This document shows positions 17,832 to 28,089 of a DNA stretch of 64,000 nt, one piece after another. Made by a program: the position numbers and the translations under genes. A model generated the notes under the pieces. That model worked only from the letters and a program-made list of their open reading frames with translations, did not search any database and was not told where the DNA came from. Numbering within the stretch: position 1 is the stretch's first letter; each line of letters opens with the position of its first letter. Source of the DNA: Morganella psychrotolerans (GTDB taxonomy: Bacteria > Pseudomonadota > Gammaproteobacteria > Enterobacterales > Enterobacteriaceae); assembly GCF_001676155.1 (NCBI RefSeq), contig NZ_LZEW01000030.1, positions 1-64,000 of the forward strand, read 5' to 3'.

Positions 17832-19322
17832 TCAGATAATTTGCAGGGAAATCCAGTAAAGCGAACCGGACAGAATAATCGAGACCGGTAAGGTCAGTAT
17901 CCACGCCAGCAGGATGTTCTTGATGGTCTTGGACTGAACGCCCCCGCCATCAACAATCATGGTCCCTGCAACGGCTGAGGAGAGCACCTGAGTGGTTGAA
18001 ACCGGCATGCCGGTATAACTTGCCACACCGATAGAGACCGCCGCAGTAACCTGCGCGGACACACCCTGTGCGTATGTCATACCTTTCTTACCGATTTTTT
18101 CACCAATGGTCACCGCAACACGTTTCCAGCCGAACATAGTCCCCAGAGACAGGGCCAGTGCGACAGACATGATGATCCAGATTGGTGCGTACTCAACGGT
18201 ACTCAGCAGGTCATTAGAGAGACGTTTCAGGAAGCGGGCATCTTCTGGTTTAGTTTCCGGTAACTTCGCAACTTCTGCGGCAGTATCCGAAATACACATC
18301 AGCAGACGGCGCATCTGACTACGTTGTTCAGGTAATAAATCACTGTAGGTATGAATATTACTGAGCAGCCCTTGTGCCTGTTGTAATACAATGCCGGTGC
18401 GTGAGCTGTCACAATGGAACTGCTCATCAGGAACGGCATTTTCTGCGCCAGCCGCAGGTGTCAGCTCAATAGCGTGTGCTAATGCTTCCCGGTGCGTGGT
18501 GTAATACTGATCCAGATTCACGACTGCATCCCGCGTACGGGCGATATCGTAATCACTGGAGTTCATATTCACCATAAAGCCGGCAGGTGCGACACCAATC
18601 AGAACCAGCATAATCAGACCAATGCCTTTCTGCCCGTCGTTTGCGCCATGCGAGAAGCTGACGCCGACTGCCGAGAGGATAAGGGCTGTACGCGTCCAGA
18701 ATGGCGGTTTACGTTTGCCGTCTTTTTTCTCACGTTCTGCCGGTGTTAAGTGAATGCGGCGGCGTTTTTTTGTACCACTCCAGTACCGGCGCAAACACCA
18801 GATCATTAACCCGGCGATGACCAGACCGATTAACGGTGACAGAATCAGTGAGAGGAAGATGCTGACCATTTTCGGAATATTAAGCGCATCCACCACAGAA
18901 CTGTCAGTGACAACTGCGTTGGTTAAGCCGATCCCGATAATGGCGCCGATCAGAGTATGAGAACTTGAGGCCGGGATACCGAAGTACCAGGTGCCCAAAT
19001 TCCAGATGATGGCGGCGAGAAGCATGGAAAAGACCATGGCAAGACCATGGGCTGAACTGACATTCAGCAGTAAGTCTGTGGGCAGAAGATGCACAATCGC
19101 ATACGCCACACTCAGACCGCCGAGCAGTACCCCGAGGAAGTTAAAAACACCCGCCATGACAACGGCAAGCTGAGCCCGCATTGCCCGGGTATAGATAACA
19201 GTTGCTACCGCATTTGCGGTATCATGGAAGCCATTAATGGCTTCGTAAACCAGCACGAAAATCAGAGCCAGTACTAACAAAAGGCCGGTATGGAATTCCA
19301 AGCCTGTAAATAGATGTAGCAT
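17832..19322 (-). CDS. pitA: Low-affinity phosphate transporter PitA
   Basis: A 496-residue inner-membrane permease (E. coli PitA has 499) that takes up metal-phosphate with protons. The two PiT signature regions are visible: [18 protein letters not shown] near the N-terminus (about 31-48) and [20 protein letters not shown] (about 222-241). Two groups of membrane helices flank a large hydrophilic loop (about 255-370). No break in frame, although an A7 run is present. Confidence 0.96.
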   Translation of the reverse strand: MLHLFTGLEFHTGLLLVLALIFVLVYEAINGFHDTANAVATVIYTRAMRAQLAVVMAGVFNFLGVLLGGLSVAYAIVHLLPTDLLLNVSSAHGLAMVFSMLLAAIIWNLGTWYFGIPASSSHTLIGAIIGIGLTNAVVTDSSVVDALNIPKMVSIFLSLILSPLIGLVIAGLMIWCLRRYWSGTKKRRRIHLTPAEREKKDGKRKPPFWTRTALILSAVGVSFSHGANDGQKGIGLIMLVLIGVAPAGFMVNMNSSDYDIARTRDAVVNLDQYYTTHREALAHAIELTPAAGAENAVPDEQFHCDSSRTGIVLQQAQGLLSNIHTYSDLLPEQRSQMRRLLMCISDTAAEVAKLPETKPEDARFLKRLSNDLLSTVEYAPIWIIMSVALALSLGTMFGWKRVAVTIGEKIGKKGMTYAQGVSAQVTAAVSIGVASYTGMPVSTTQVLSSAVAGTMIVDGGGVQSKTIKNILLAWILTLPVSIILSGSLYWISLQII

Positions 19323-19576
19323 AGACGTTAAGCCAGTTGTTGGACATGAACGCGGCGCATTATCAGCGACAAATGCGTCCCGGGGAAGTGAAATATAGCC
19401 TTTTTTTTGATTTGATACCTTCAGAAGATCAGGCGTAAAAATCGTTAGCGCTTATATATCATCGGGTTAGGCTCCTAAATAAAAAATGACAAATTTATAG
19501 CTTGATTTAAACACTATGACAAATTTAAGACATTTACCGGGATTTCGCCACATTTTTAGCCATAGAGAACATAATT

Positions 19577-20782
19577 TTGGAAAAGTTTGATGCAATAGTT
19601 ATCGGCGCAGGTGCTGCCGGATTATTTTGTGCCGCACAGGCAGGGCAGCGCGGCCTGCGTGTGCTGGTTCTCGATAATGGCAAAAAAGCCGGACGAAAAA
19701 TTCTGATGTCCGGGGGCGGGCGCTGTAATTTTACTAACCTGTATACAGAACCGGCAGCGTATCTGAGTAATAATCCGCATTTTTGTAAGTCAGCGCTTGC
19801 CCGCTTTACACAGTGGGATTTTATTGCGCTGGTGCAGAAATATCAGATTGCATATCACGAGAAAACGCTCGGGCAGCTCTTTTGTGATGATTCGGCGCAG
19901 CAGATTATTGATTTACTGCTGGCAGAGTGTGAACTGGGTGCGGTGACAGTCAGGTTGCGCAGTGAAGTGACCTCTGTGGAAAAGCAGGGAGAAGAATTTG
20001 TTGTTACGGTCAACGGAAAGCTAGTGAGTACACACTCACTTATTGTTGCCTGCGGCGGATTATCTATGCCTGGCCTGGGAGCAACACCGTTTGGTTATCG
20101 TCTGGCAGAGCAGTTTGGTCTGCCGGTATTGCCGACCCGCGCGGCATTAGTGCCGTTTACCCTGCATAAGCCCCTGCTGACAGAGCTTCAGGCACTTTCC
20201 GGCGTGGCTGTACCTGCAACCGTTACAGCGCAGGACGGAACGCTCTTTGCTGAAAATATTTTATTTACCCATCGCGGGCTGTCAGGTCCTGCCATTCTGC
20301 AAATTTCCAGCTATTGGCAAGCCGGCGAGTATGTGAGCATTAACTTACTTCCCGGGGCTGACCTGGCGGAGTTCTTTGCTGTTCAGCGGGAAAAACACCC
20401 GAACCTGAGTCTGCGCAATGCGCTGGCAAAACTGTTGCCTAAGCGGCTGGTGGAGTGCTTACAGACAATGGGTGATTTACCGGATGTGGCGCTTAATCAG
20501 CTGTCAAAAGCGGCACAGCAGGAAATTACGGATAAATTACAGAACTGGCAGGTACAGCCGAACGGTACAGAGGGCTACCGGACAGCCGAGGTGACGCTGG
20601 GCGGTGTTGATACCCTGGCGCTTTCATCAAAAACGATGGAAGCCCGGGACGTTCAGGGTCTGTATTTTATCGGCGAAGTGACAGATGTCACCGGCTGGCT
20701 CGGAGGGTATAACTTCCAGTGGGCATGGAGCTCGGCGTGGGCATGTGCGCAGGCGTTGCCGTTTGCCCCGGCTGAGTGCTGA
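19577..20782 (+). CDS. yhiN: Flavoprotein YhiN (HI0933 family)
   Basis: 401 residues matching E. coli YhiN. It begins at TTG 19577 (MEKFDAIVIGAGAAGLFCAA), which is the conserved N-terminus; no upstream ATG is in frame and useful. The Rossmann motif GAGAAG binds FAD; further conserved blocks are GRKILMSGGGRCNFTN (about 41-56) and the C-terminal GEVTDVTGWLGGYNFQWAWS. The family is a probable NAD(P)/FAD-dependent oxidoreductase of unknown substrate. Divergent from pitA. Confidence 0.93.
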   Translation: MEKFDAIVIGAGAAGLFCAAQAGQRGLRVLVLDNGKKAGRKILMSGGGRCNFTNLYTEPAAYLSNNPHFCKSALARFTQWDFIALVQKYQIAYHEKTLGQLFCDDSAQQIIDLLLAECELGAVTVRLRSEVTSVEKQGEEFVVTVNGKLVSTHSLIVACGGLSMPGLGATPFGYRLAEQFGLPVLPTRAALVPFTLHKPLLTELQALSGVAVPATVTAQDGTLFAENILFTHRGLSGPAILQISSYWQAGEYVSINLLPGADLAEFFAVQREKHPNLSLRNALAKLLPKRLVECLQTMGDLPDVALNQLSKAAQQEITDKLQNWQVQPNGTEGYRTAEVTLGGVDTLALSSKTMEARDVQGLYFIGEVTDVTGWLGGYNFQWAWSSAWACAQALPFAPAEC

Positions 20783-20910
20783 ACAGATGAGTAAATCCAT
20801 AGTAACCCTATGGAATTATTAAATTACGTTAAAATAAACCAACGGATCAGTGGGTTAACAGAAAACGACAGTAATTGCACATGGAACTAAGCAAAAAGTG
20901 CTTTACAAAT

Positions 20911-20929
20911 GATACTGATAACCATTATC
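20911..20929 (+). promoter_or_regulatory. Fur box in the ryhB promoter
   Basis: GATACTGATAACCATTATC matches 17 of 19 positions of the Fur consensus GATAATGATAATCATTATC. It lies between a -35-like TTTACA (20902-20907) and a -10-like TATCAT (20926-20931), so iron-loaded Fur would block transcription of the small RNA that follows. Confidence 0.88.
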
Positions 20930-20937
20930 ATTAATCC

Positions 20938-21035
20938 ACTTTCAGATGACCACCTTCAGGGTTCAGATGAAAGAACGACATTGCTCACATTGCTTCCAGT
21001 GTTTATTTAGCCGGCCCTGCGCCGGCTTTTTTTTT
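20938..21035 (+). ncRNA. ryhB: RyhB iron-sparing small RNA
   Basis: The core GAACGACATTGCTCACATTG, followed by CTTCCAGTGTTTATTTAGCC, is nearly identical to the pairing and Hfq-binding region of E. coli RyhB. A strong terminator follows (AGCCGGC 21009-21015 with GCCGGCT 21021-21027, then a run of T). The start near 20938 is inferred from the promoter and gives about 95 nucleotides, close to the 90 of E. coli. The 5' part is different, as usual among enterics. A Fur box overlaps the promoter. RyhB represses iron-using proteins when iron is scarce. Its place beside yhhW recalls the yhhX-ryhB-yhhY area in E. coli. Confidence 0.93.
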
Positions 21036-21044
21036 CCCCCTCTT

Positions 21045-21165
21045 TCCCCTTATCCATTCGCTCTGCCGCTGTGTTGGCTGCACTCAGGCAGCCGGGTCAC
21101 ATACTAATGTATGCTCCCCGTCTTCCTTCCCTTGCCGCCTTGCTGCAGAACGAATGGCGTCGGGG
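21045..21165. repeat. ERIC-like palindromic element, diverged ends
   Basis: About 120 bases with the core GTCACATACTAATGTATGCT and CTTCCCTTGCCGCCTTGCTG, shared with copies at 27906, 34964 and 59404. The ends (CCCCTTATCCATTCG / CGAATGGCGTCGGGG) are complementary but diverged. It starts ten bases after the ryhB terminator. The plan matches the enterobacterial ERIC/IRU family. Confidence 0.8.
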
Positions 21166-21284
21166 AAAGTGTGTGTGGGCCAAAACCAGAAAGTATATTT
21201 CGTGCTGCAAATCGGATGATTTAGCAGATGAATTTTTTTGGTTTTTACTTTTGATTTTTACAGTGCCGGAGTTCATCCGGGAGT

Positions 21285-21373
21285 AGCCGGTAAAAAAAGG
21301 AAAGCGTAAAGCGCCATGGATGGCGCGATCCGAGCGGACAGGGATGTGTCAGCGTCTTTCCGTTTTACCGGCT
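21285..21373. repeat. Long palindromic unit before yhhW
   Basis: AGCCGGTAAAA (21285-21295) pairs with TTTTACCGGCT (21363-21373), extended by AGGAAAGCG against GCGTCTTTCC. Inside is a perfect hairpin GCGCCAT-GG-ATGGCGC (21311-21326). It is not related to the ERIC-like copies. No second copy was seen in the window, so repeat status is inferred from its shape. Confidence 0.55.
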
Positions 21374-21547
21374 ATTCCCGCGCCACCGGTGTGAAAACTA
21401 TGCGCCGTAATCACCGCGCCGTAATCTCCCGCCCTTAATACTCCGTAATACTTATTCAAATTTTTTGGATCCTTACGTTAATCAGCCCTGCTGGTCTATT
21501 TCTGTGGCGGACGTAAACTGTTTCTTATCAGATTAAGGAGACAAATT

Positions 21548-22246
21548 ATGATTTATGTACGCTCTGCAAATGAACGCGGTCATGCAACTCACGGCTGGCT
21601 TGAAAGCTGGCACACTTTTTCATTCGCTGATTATTATGACCGGGACTTTATGGGGTTTTCCGCGCTGCGGGTGATTAATGAAGATTTTATTGAAGCAGGC
21701 AAAGGGTTCGGCACACATCCGCATAAAGATATGGAGATCCTGACCTATGTCCTGGAAGGGGCGGTTGAGCATCAGGACAGTATGGGAAATAAAGAGCAGG
21801 TGCCTGCCGGTGAATTCCAGATAATGAGCGCCGGTACCGGGATCCGCCATTCGGAATATAATCCTGATGATACGACGGCGCTGCATTTATATCAGATTTG
21901 GATAATTCCGGAGACTACGGGGCTGGCACCACGCTATGAGCAACGCCGGTTTGATGCTGTAAACGGACGCCAGCTGGTGTTGTCACCGGATGCCCGCGAC
22001 GGGTCGCTTAAAGTCTTTCAGGATATGACGCTGTGGCGCTGGGCACTGACAGGTGGCGAGGAAGGGTCGTATCAGCCACAGAGCGGGCGGATGATCTGGA
22101 TCCAGGTAGTGAAAGGTGCGCTGACTATTAATGGTCACACAGCGGTCACCAGTGATGGTGTGGCTATCCGCGATGAAGACCTGCTCAGTCTGCGGGCTAC
22201 AGAGGACAGTGAAATACTGCTGTTTGACCTGCCTGCTGCGGATTAA
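21548..22246 (+). CDS. yhhW: Pirin-family quercetin 2,3-dioxygenase
   Basis: 232 residues matching E. coli YhhW (231), a pirin-family bicupin with quercetinase activity in vitro. The N-terminal cupin (about 10-120) has the metal-binding HPHKDME (about 57-63) and the later IRHSEYN (about 99-105), giving the usual three His and one Glu. A strong AAGGAG precedes the ATG. The gene is separated from ryhB by two palindromic repeats. Confidence 0.94.
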   Translation: MIYVRSANERGHATHGWLESWHTFSFADYYDRDFMGFSALRVINEDFIEAGKGFGTHPHKDMEILTYVLEGAVEHQDSMGNKEQVPAGEFQIMSAGTGIRHSEYNPDDTTALHLYQIWIIPETTGLAPRYEQRRFDAVNGRQLVLSPDARDGSLKVFQDMTLWRWALTGGEEGSYQPQSGRMIWIQVVKGALTINGHTAVTSDGVAIRDEDLLSLRATEDSEILLFDLPAAD

Positions 22247-22253
22247 AACAGAA

Positions 22254-22278
22254 AGCCCCGGACTTTTGATCCGGGGCT
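22254..22278. terminator. Hairpin between yhhW and pckA
   Basis: AGCCCCGGA (22254-22262) and TCCGGGGCT (22270-22278) form a perfect nine-base stem between two convergent genes. The stem can be extended by CAG/CTG and TTTT follows at 22282 on the plus strand. It likely terminates both genes. Confidence 0.8.
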
Positions 22279-22313
22279 GCTGTTTTGCTCACACTGCTTT
22301 TTTTGTTATTCGG

Positions 22314-23933
22314 TTATAGCAAAGGCCCTGCGCTGACGAGAGCCTGACCGGTCGGAGTATCGGTATACTTATCAAAGTTATTTATAAACCGTTCCGCCAG
22401 ATCTTTTGCTTTTTCCTGCCATTGCGCCACGTTATCGTACGTGTTGCGCGGGTCGAGTATATGACTGTCGACGCCCGGCAGCTCATGAGGAATGGCCAGA
22501 TTAAAGATTGGCAGCGTATGTTTTGCCGCTTTATCAATATCCCCGCTGAGAATGGCGTCTATGATAGCACGCGTGTTCTTAATTGAAATACGTTTTCCTG
22601 TACCGTTCCATCCTGTGTTAACCAGGTACGCTTTTGCACCTGCCGCTTTCATGCGTTTCACCAGAACATCGGCGTATTGTGTCGGGTGAAGTGTCAGGAA
22701 TGCCGCACCGAAACAGGCAGAGAAGGTTGGCGTCGGTTCTGTCACGCCCCGCTCAGTCCCGGCAAGCTTGGCGGTAAATCCGGACAGGAAGTGGTACTGC
22801 ATCTGTTCCGGGGTCAGTTCCGCGACCGGCGGCAATACACCGAATGCGTCCGCTGTCAGGAAAATCACATTGTTTGCATGTCCTGCTTTTGAAACAGGTT
22901 TAACAATATTTTCAATATGATAGATGGGATAAGAAACCCGGGTGTTTTCTGTTTTACTGCCGTCATTAAAATCAACACTGCCATCCGGGCGTACAACTAC
23001 GTTTTCCAGTAATGCATCCCGGCTGATGGCGTTATAGATATCCGGCTCTGCCTCAGCGGATAAATTAATGGTTTTGGCATAACAGCCGCCTTCAAAGTTA
23101 AAGACGCCGTCATCATCCCAGCCATGTTCGTCGTCGCCGATAAGTTTGCGTTTCGGATCAGTGGAAAGCGTGGTCTTTCCTGTGCCGGACAACCCGAAGA
23201 AAATAGCCACATCGCCCTTTTCCCCGACATTCGCCGAACAGTGCATTGCTGCAATTCCCTGTAACGGCAGCAAATAATTCATGATGGAGAACATGCCTTT
23301 CTTCATTTCTCCGCCGTACCAGGTGCCGCCGATGAGCTGGATGCGCTCCGTCAGGTTAAACGCGACAAAGTTTTCTGAATTCAGTCCTTGTGCCTGCCAG
23401 TCCGGATTGGTGCATTTTGCGCCGTTCATGACAATAAAGTCCGGTTCAAAATTATGAAGTTCATCTTCATCCGGGCGGATAAACATGTTTTTCACAAAGT
23501 GTGCCTGCCAGGCGACTTCAGTAATAAAACGGACTTTCAGGCGGGTATCTGCATTGGCGCCGCAGAAGGCATCAACAACAAACAGGCGTTTGCCGGATAA
23601 TTGCGTGGTGATGAGTTTTTTCAGTGAAAACCAGGTTTCCTGCGACAGAGGTTTATTGTCATTCTTACCTTTTCCCTGATCGGCCCACCAGACGGTATCG
23701 CGGGTGATGTCATCTCTGACCAGATATTTATCTTTCGGCGAACGACCGGTAAAAATACCGGTATCAACGGCGACTGCGCCGCTGGTGGTGACAACGCCGT
23801 GTTCATAACCGGTCAGGCCGGGGTTGGTTTCTTCGTCGAAGAGTAAATCATAACTCGGATTGTAGATTACCTGCGTGGCATCAGTAATGCCGTATTGCTC
23901 CAGTTCGTTTACAGCCATCGTTTTTGCGCTCAT
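22314..23933 (-). CDS. pckA: Phosphoenolpyruvate carboxykinase (ATP)
   Basis: Converts oxaloacetate and ATP to phosphoenolpyruvate, the first step of gluconeogenesis. I chose ATG 23933 ([16 protein letters not shown]) because AGGAGG lies seven bases upstream, giving 539 residues against 540 in E. coli. The P-loop [16 protein letters not shown] (about 246-261), the kinase-2 region [20 protein letters not shown] and the substrate-binding [10 protein letters not shown] (about 61-70) are intact. Monocistronic, converging on yhhW. Confidence 0.96.
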   Translation of the reverse strand: MSAKTMAVNELEQYGITDATQVIYNPSYDLLFDEETNPGLTGYEHGVVTTSGAVAVDTGIFTGRSPKDKYLVRDDITRDTVWWADQGKGKNDNKPLSQETWFSLKKLITTQLSGKRLFVVDAFCGANADTRLKVRFITEVAWQAHFVKNMFIRPDEDELHNFEPDFIVMNGAKCTNPDWQAQGLNSENFVAFNLTERIQLIGGTWYGGEMKKGMFSIMNYLLPLQGIAAMHCSANVGEKGDVAIFFGLSGTGKTTLSTDPKRKLIGDDEHGWDDDGVFNFEGGCYAKTINLSAEAEPDIYNAISRDALLENVVVRPDGSVDFNDGSKTENTRVSYPIYHIENIVKPVSKAGHANNVIFLTADAFGVLPPVAELTPEQMQYHFLSGFTAKLAGTERGVTEPTPTFSACFGAAFLTLHPTQYADVLVKRMKAAGAKAYLVNTGWNGTGKRISIKNTRAIIDAILSGDIDKAAKHTLPIFNLAIPHELPGVDSHILDPRNTYDNVAQWQEKAKDLAERFINNFDKYTDTPTGQALVSAGPLL

Positions 23934-24082
23934 CCAAAGCCTCCTGGTCATCGAATTATCTTCTGATATCATAATTGTTTACGACTGGTTAACAGCGATA
24001 GCTATCAAATAAATGAAAATCCGGATTTTTTTTGAGCTTATTTTGTGAGCTGACTCGATACCATAAGAAAAATTCAACAAAA

Positions 24083-24112
24083 AGGCCGCGCCGGGAAAGA
24101 CCGGCGCGGCCT
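24083..24112 (-). terminator. Terminator of the hslR-hslO genes
   Basis: AGGCCGCGCCGG (24083-24094) and CCGGCGCGGCCT (24101-24112) form a 12-base GC-rich stem with a six-base loop; on the minus strand TTTTTG follows. It is 24 bases after the hslO stop. Confidence 0.88.
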
Positions 24113-24135
24113 GGTGTCAGGACAGCTTAAACGAA

Positions 24136-25026
24136 TCAGTGCAGTGATTGTTCTTTCTGATGACGGATATCACGGATATCCTGCTCATTAAAGATATGAT
24201 GAGTGCCGCAATATTCACACTCCATATCAATATTGCCATCTTCCTGTAAAATATGGGTAACATCTTCTTCCGGCAGGGTCACCAGGGTGTCTGCGCAGCG
24301 TTCACGGGAACAGCCGCAATGAAAGCTTATGGCAGCCGGTTCGTAGAGCATAACCTCTTCTTCATGATAGAGGCGGTACAGGATCGTTTCTGTATCCAGC
24401 GTGAACAGCTCATCAGAGGAAATAGTCGCCGTGAGTTGCATCAGGTGGCTGAATATAGTCTGCGTCTCTTCTGGTGTCCGGACTTCGGCTGATGCAGGCA
24501 GTGCTTGTAACAGCATCCCGGCGGCCTGTAATTTCCCGTCATGCTCTGCCACACGGACAAACAGGCTGGTCGGCAACTGTTCTGACTGGCGGAAATAGTT
24601 ATCCAGGCAGGCTTCGAGCGTTTCACTTTCCAGAGCAACAATACCCTGATAACGCTCACCTTTTTTCGGGGTTATGGTGATGACCATAACGCCTTTGCCG
24701 ATAAGTTCATGCAAACCTGCTCCGGCAGGAATATCGCTGTTCATCCGGGCAACACCGCGCATCTGCTGGTTGTCGTTGCCGTTAATGACTGCCAGATGTA
24801 CCGGGCCATCCCCCTGAATCTGAACAGTAATATCCCCTTCAAATTTGAGTGTGGCCGTCAGCAGGCTGGTACAAACCAGCAGTTCGCCCAGCAAATGCCG
24901 GACAGGCTCAGGATAATTATGATCGCCTAAAATCTGCTGCAATGTATCAGAAGCAAAAACCAGTTCTCCCCGGATGTCACTTTTATCGAACAGGAAGCGG
25001 TGTAATGTGTCGTGTCGTACAGACAT
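24136..25026 (-). CDS. hslO: Redox-regulated chaperone Hsp33
   Basis: 296 residues aligning with E. coli HslO. A cytosolic holdase switched on by oxidation together with unfolding. The C-terminal zinc switch is present: C-x-C in [10 protein letters not shown] (about 233-241) and C-x2-C in CEYCGTHH (about 269-276). The fourth cysteine pair spacing is as in the family. It lies 25 bases after hslR on the same strand, the conserved heat-shock operon order. Confidence 0.96.
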   Translation of the reverse strand: MSVRHDTLHRFLFDKSDIRGELVFASDTLQQILGDHNYPEPVRHLLGELLVCTSLLTATLKFEGDITVQIQGDGPVHLAVINGNDNQQMRGVARMNSDIPAGAGLHELIGKGVMVITITPKKGERYQGIVALESETLEACLDNYFRQSEQLPTSLFVRVAEHDGKLQAAGMLLQALPASAEVRTPEETQTIFSHLMQLTATISSDELFTLDTETILYRLYHEEEVMLYEPAAISFHCGCSRERCADTLVTLPEEDVTHILQEDGNIDMECEYCGTHHIFNEQDIRDIRHQKEQSLH

Positions 25027-25051
25027 AATTTTCTCTCATGTTGACCGCAGA

Positions 25052-25459
25052 TCACTCTGCGGTATCTGAATTACTGTGTTTAAATTTCAATAATGTCCGT
25101 CGTTCCTTTTTATCAGGACGTCGTTCCGGATGCGGCATGGTCAGGACATTCATTTTACGTGCGAGTGCTGTTTTTTCACGCTTTTCAATACTCTCCGGAG
25201 TTTCTTCCCAGAGTTGTTGTGCCAGCGGTGCGCTCAGACGTTTATCAGTTATGCCGAGAATACGGATCGTCCGTTCATCATTTCCCTGACGCAGGACGAG
25301 AGTTGCTCCGTTTTCAACCAGTTTTCCGGGCTTGCTGCGCTGCCCGTTATAATGAACCTTTCCGCCGTCAATCATGGTTCTGGCGACTGAGCGGGTTTTG
25401 TAAAACCGTGCCGCCCAAAGCCATTTATCAAGGCGGACAGGTGCTGAAGCCTGTTGCAT
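25052..25459 (-). CDS. hslR: Heat-shock protein Hsp15, S4-domain ribosome rescue factor
   Basis: 135 residues with an N-terminal S4 RNA-binding domain (VRLDKWLWAARFYKTRSVAR, about 8-27, then GKVHYNGQRSKPGKLVENG) and a basic C-terminal tail. Hsp15 binds dissociated 50S subunits carrying a nascent peptidyl-tRNA and helps to recycle them. It precedes hslO on the minus strand. The start MQQASAPVRLD agrees with the family. Confidence 0.94.
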   Translation of the reverse strand: MQQASAPVRLDKWLWAARFYKTRSVARTMIDGGKVHYNGQRSKPGKLVENGATLVLRQGNDERTIRILGITDKRLSAPLAQQLWEETPESIEKREKTALARKMNVLTMPHPERRPDKKERRTLLKFKHSNSDTAE

Positions 25460-25478
25460 GGTTACTCCGTTACAGATG

Positions 25479-25520
25479 CACCCTTATTCTTTCAGACTGT
25501 ATCCTGAATGACGTCGGGTA
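25479..25520. repeat. Mini palindrome made of the two ERIC-like ends
   Basis: CACCCTTATTCTTTCAG followed almost at once by CTGAATGACGTCGGGTA. These are recognisable as the two terminal strands of the ERIC-like family seen at 27906 and 59404, without the internal 85 bases. It sits between igaA and hslR. Confidence 0.55.
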
Positions 25521-25536
25521 CAGATAGCGCAGGCTG

Positions 25537-27657
25537 TTACGGCTGCGCTTCAGTCGGAAAATCGTGGCGGAAGCAGCTGTCGTAATAGTTGCGGATGTTC
25601 ATCATCCGGCGGCGGCGCTGATGAAAGCGGACAATAACATATACACCATTAATGATGGTCAGCAGAGTTAATATCACCAGTAAACTGCAACTGGCGAGAA
25701 AACGCGCGAGCATCACATTATCCGGCTGATAATGCAGCAGGATATGGCGGGTGCCGTTCGCATCGACAGATACACCGGTGACAATTCCCTGAACCTCAAA
25801 AGGGGTATGCAGCAGCATATCTGACAGCCGTTGCAATGCCCGCCAGTGTTCAAGCGGAGTGATATCACCTGTCCGTTCATTGACCGGGGCATTTTCCACC
25901 AGTGACTTGCCTTCATCGCTGATAAGCAGGACGCCTCCCGGCGGCGGGCTGTTCAGCCGCATGGCGGCATTCTCAACTTCTTTGCTTATAGCTGTAGATG
26001 TGGTGACGATAACCAGCTTTTCCAAGGCCTCTGCACTGGCAGGACGTAATAAAACATTCGATTGTTCCAGTTTACCGGCCTCTGCGCGGGCTAATAAATT
26101 TTCCCAGTTCGGTGAATTACCCAGGTTAACCAGCGCATTTTTCAGGCGTATACAGTCGCTGTTTTCAAATTCACACAGTGCCTGTGTTTTTAAGACCAGC
26201 GAGGAGAAATTATCCAGCAGGCTCATTCCTGATTTGGTTATCATATCCCGCAGGCTGTCATTTACCTTGCGGGAACCGGTATCCGGATGCAGCTGGCTGT
26301 TAAGTGCGGTAAGCAGAGCCGCTGCCCGTTCAACCTGCTCTGATTCAGGTACCGGAAGCGGTGAGGTGTTATTCCAGTAAATACCGGAGCAGTCAAACGG
26401 CAGAAAATAGGGTTTATCCTGTGCGGAAAGATTTGGTGGCATATAACACATCCCCACGCCTTTTGCTTCAAGAAAATCACCTACATAAAGCGGCATATTT
26501 TGCAGTTCATTAAAATTTGTCGAGACTTTGGTTTCCGTGCCGGTAAGCCAGTTCAGTGCCAGTTTAACCGGTAAATTGACGGGCTGATTAACCGCAAGCA
26601 CCAGCAGGGCGACAGCACTGGTCAGAGCAATCAGCAGGTTTTTGCTGTAGCGGTGATACGGGAAGCGGATAGCTTCTTCCTGTAAAGACAGATGTTTGCC
26701 CTGACGAACGACCTGCTGATCCTCATACATTTCAATCTGTACGACAGATCCCAGATCATGGTGCAGCCAGGAATCCCAGTGCGGCGGGTAGATAAGATCT
26801 ATTCCGCCGAGTGAGATGCTGTGTTTCTGGCTGTGATCAAAATCACCGAACAGCCCCCAGCGTTTGGGCGTACCACGATAGCACTGAATATCTTTGAGTT
26901 TACGGCGGATGGGCATCCGGATCAGTGTCAGTACGATACCTGACAGTAACAGGCCGCTGCCGAGTACGAGCATCCAGTAAAATAAAAACGGCGGCATAAA
27001 TACGGAGGTGATCGCCGTCAGCACGCCGCAGATAATCAGAGTGCTGCTGATAAACCCGTGGCTGTGTTGCAGATGATATTCCTGCGGACTTTCTCTGCGG
27101 GTGCCGAGGAACTCAATATCAGCACTGCTGTTTTTCAGTATTGCGGCCTGTACCGGTACATCATTATTTTTTGTCATAGGCGTCGCCAGCGGATAATCAT
27201 CAGTAAATTCACGTAAGTCATGACCATTCAGCCCGGTTATCATTGGTAACTGGCCGGTAAAAACGACATCAATAACATTTTTGTTCTGAATATATTTTTC
27301 CAGAACAAGCGGAAGGTAAACTTCATTGCCTTCAATATAATAATGCCATTTCTGCTTACTTTTTCCCGGGACAGCAAAACGGGTGATACTGTTACAGAGA
27401 CGATAAACGTGATCACTTTTTTCGGGGATAGCCGGTAATACAAAATGCTGCTCATCACTGACCGCCTGCCGGGCAGCATGGGTCAGGTGATATTCAATAG
27501 CCTGAATTTCCTCCGGGCCAAGCTGGTGGTGTGTCGGACTTGCAAGCGAAGGTAACACATGACCGGCCCGGTGCCGCTTCCGTCTGTGACTGCCGACGGA
27601 AACCATTATAAGACAACTGATCACCAGACCAGCGGCTATAATGACGGTGATATTCAT
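25537..27657 (-). CDS. igaA: IgaA, membrane negative regulator of Rcs signalling
   Basis: 706 residues matching E. coli YrfF/IgaA (711) along its length. An inner-membrane protein that holds the Rcs phosphorelay off through RcsD and is essential in most enterics. Membrane segments are visible at the N-terminus (about 2-20), around 205-250, near 345-365 and near the C-terminus (about 650-675); a periplasmic domain (about 370-645) contains the paired cysteines that form its disulfides (for example the C-x-n-C segments near 405-425 and 495-505). Conserved blocks include CYRGTPKRWGLFGDFD and PFDCSGIYWN. It is upstream of hslR with the small palindrome between. Confidence 0.94.
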   Translation of the reverse strand: MNITVIIAAGLVISCLIMVSVGSHRRKRHRAGHVLPSLASPTHHQLGPEEIQAIEYHLTHAARQAVSDEQHFVLPAIPEKSDHVYRLCNSITRFAVPGKSKQKWHYYIEGNEVYLPLVLEKYIQNKNVIDVVFTGQLPMITGLNGHDLREFTDDYPLATPMTKNNDVPVQAAILKNSSADIEFLGTRRESPQEYHLQHSHGFISSTLIICGVLTAITSVFMPPFLFYWMLVLGSGLLLSGIVLTLIRMPIRRKLKDIQCYRGTPKRWGLFGDFDHSQKHSISLGGIDLIYPPHWDSWLHHDLGSVVQIEMYEDQQVVRQGKHLSLQEEAIRFPYHRYSKNLLIALTSAVALLVLAVNQPVNLPVKLALNWLTGTETKVSTNFNELQNMPLYVGDFLEAKGVGMCYMPPNLSAQDKPYFLPFDCSGIYWNNTSPLPVPESEQVERAAALLTALNSQLHPDTGSRKVNDSLRDMITKSGMSLLDNFSSLVLKTQALCEFENSDCIRLKNALVNLGNSPNWENLLARAEAGKLEQSNVLLRPASAEALEKLVIVTTSTAISKEVENAAMRLNSPPPGGVLLISDEGKSLVENAPVNERTGDITPLEHWRALQRLSDMLLHTPFEVQGIVTGVSVDANGTRHILLHYQPDNVMLARFLASCSLLVILTLLTIINGVYVIVRFHQRRRRMMNIRNYYDSCFRHDFPTEAQP

Positions 27658-27905
27658 TTTTTCCCCATTGGTAATTGCCTGTGCAGCATAACAGTGAATA
27701 ACATCGCTGAAAAATCAGCCTTTTCTTATTATGCAAAAAATTATTTTAAATAACAGTCTGTTATAACGGGCTGTTTTTTCTGTTTCCTGCAAATTATTCA
27801 GTAGGTTATCGTAATTTGTTCATTACTTACGGTACTTTTCTTTGTTTCAGGAACAGGTAATATGGAGCAGTGCGATGTGTTAATCCGGAGGAATTTACGC
27901 CGGTA

Positions 27906-28029
27906 TATACCCTTATTCATTCAAATCGCAGGTTCGTTGGCGGTACTCAGTCAGCCGGGTCACATACTAATGTATGCTCCCCGTCTGCCTTCCCTTGCCG
28001 CCTGCCTGTATCTTGAATGACGTTGGGTA
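27906..28029. repeat. ERIC-like palindromic element, complete
   Basis: 124 bases from TATACCCTTATTCATTCAAA to CTTGAATGACGTTGGGTA with the core GTCACATACTAATGTATGCT. Its overall plan, including GGCGGCAA near one end read in reverse and a central palindrome around CATACTAATGTATG, matches the enterobacterial ERIC/IRU family. It lies in the 432-base gap between divergent igaA and nudE; the rest of that gap is AT-rich with no other feature seen. Confidence 0.85.
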
Positions 28030-28089
28030 GATATTTATTCACAACGCGATATATTAATCCGCGTTTTTACAAAACGCACCGGGGCATAC

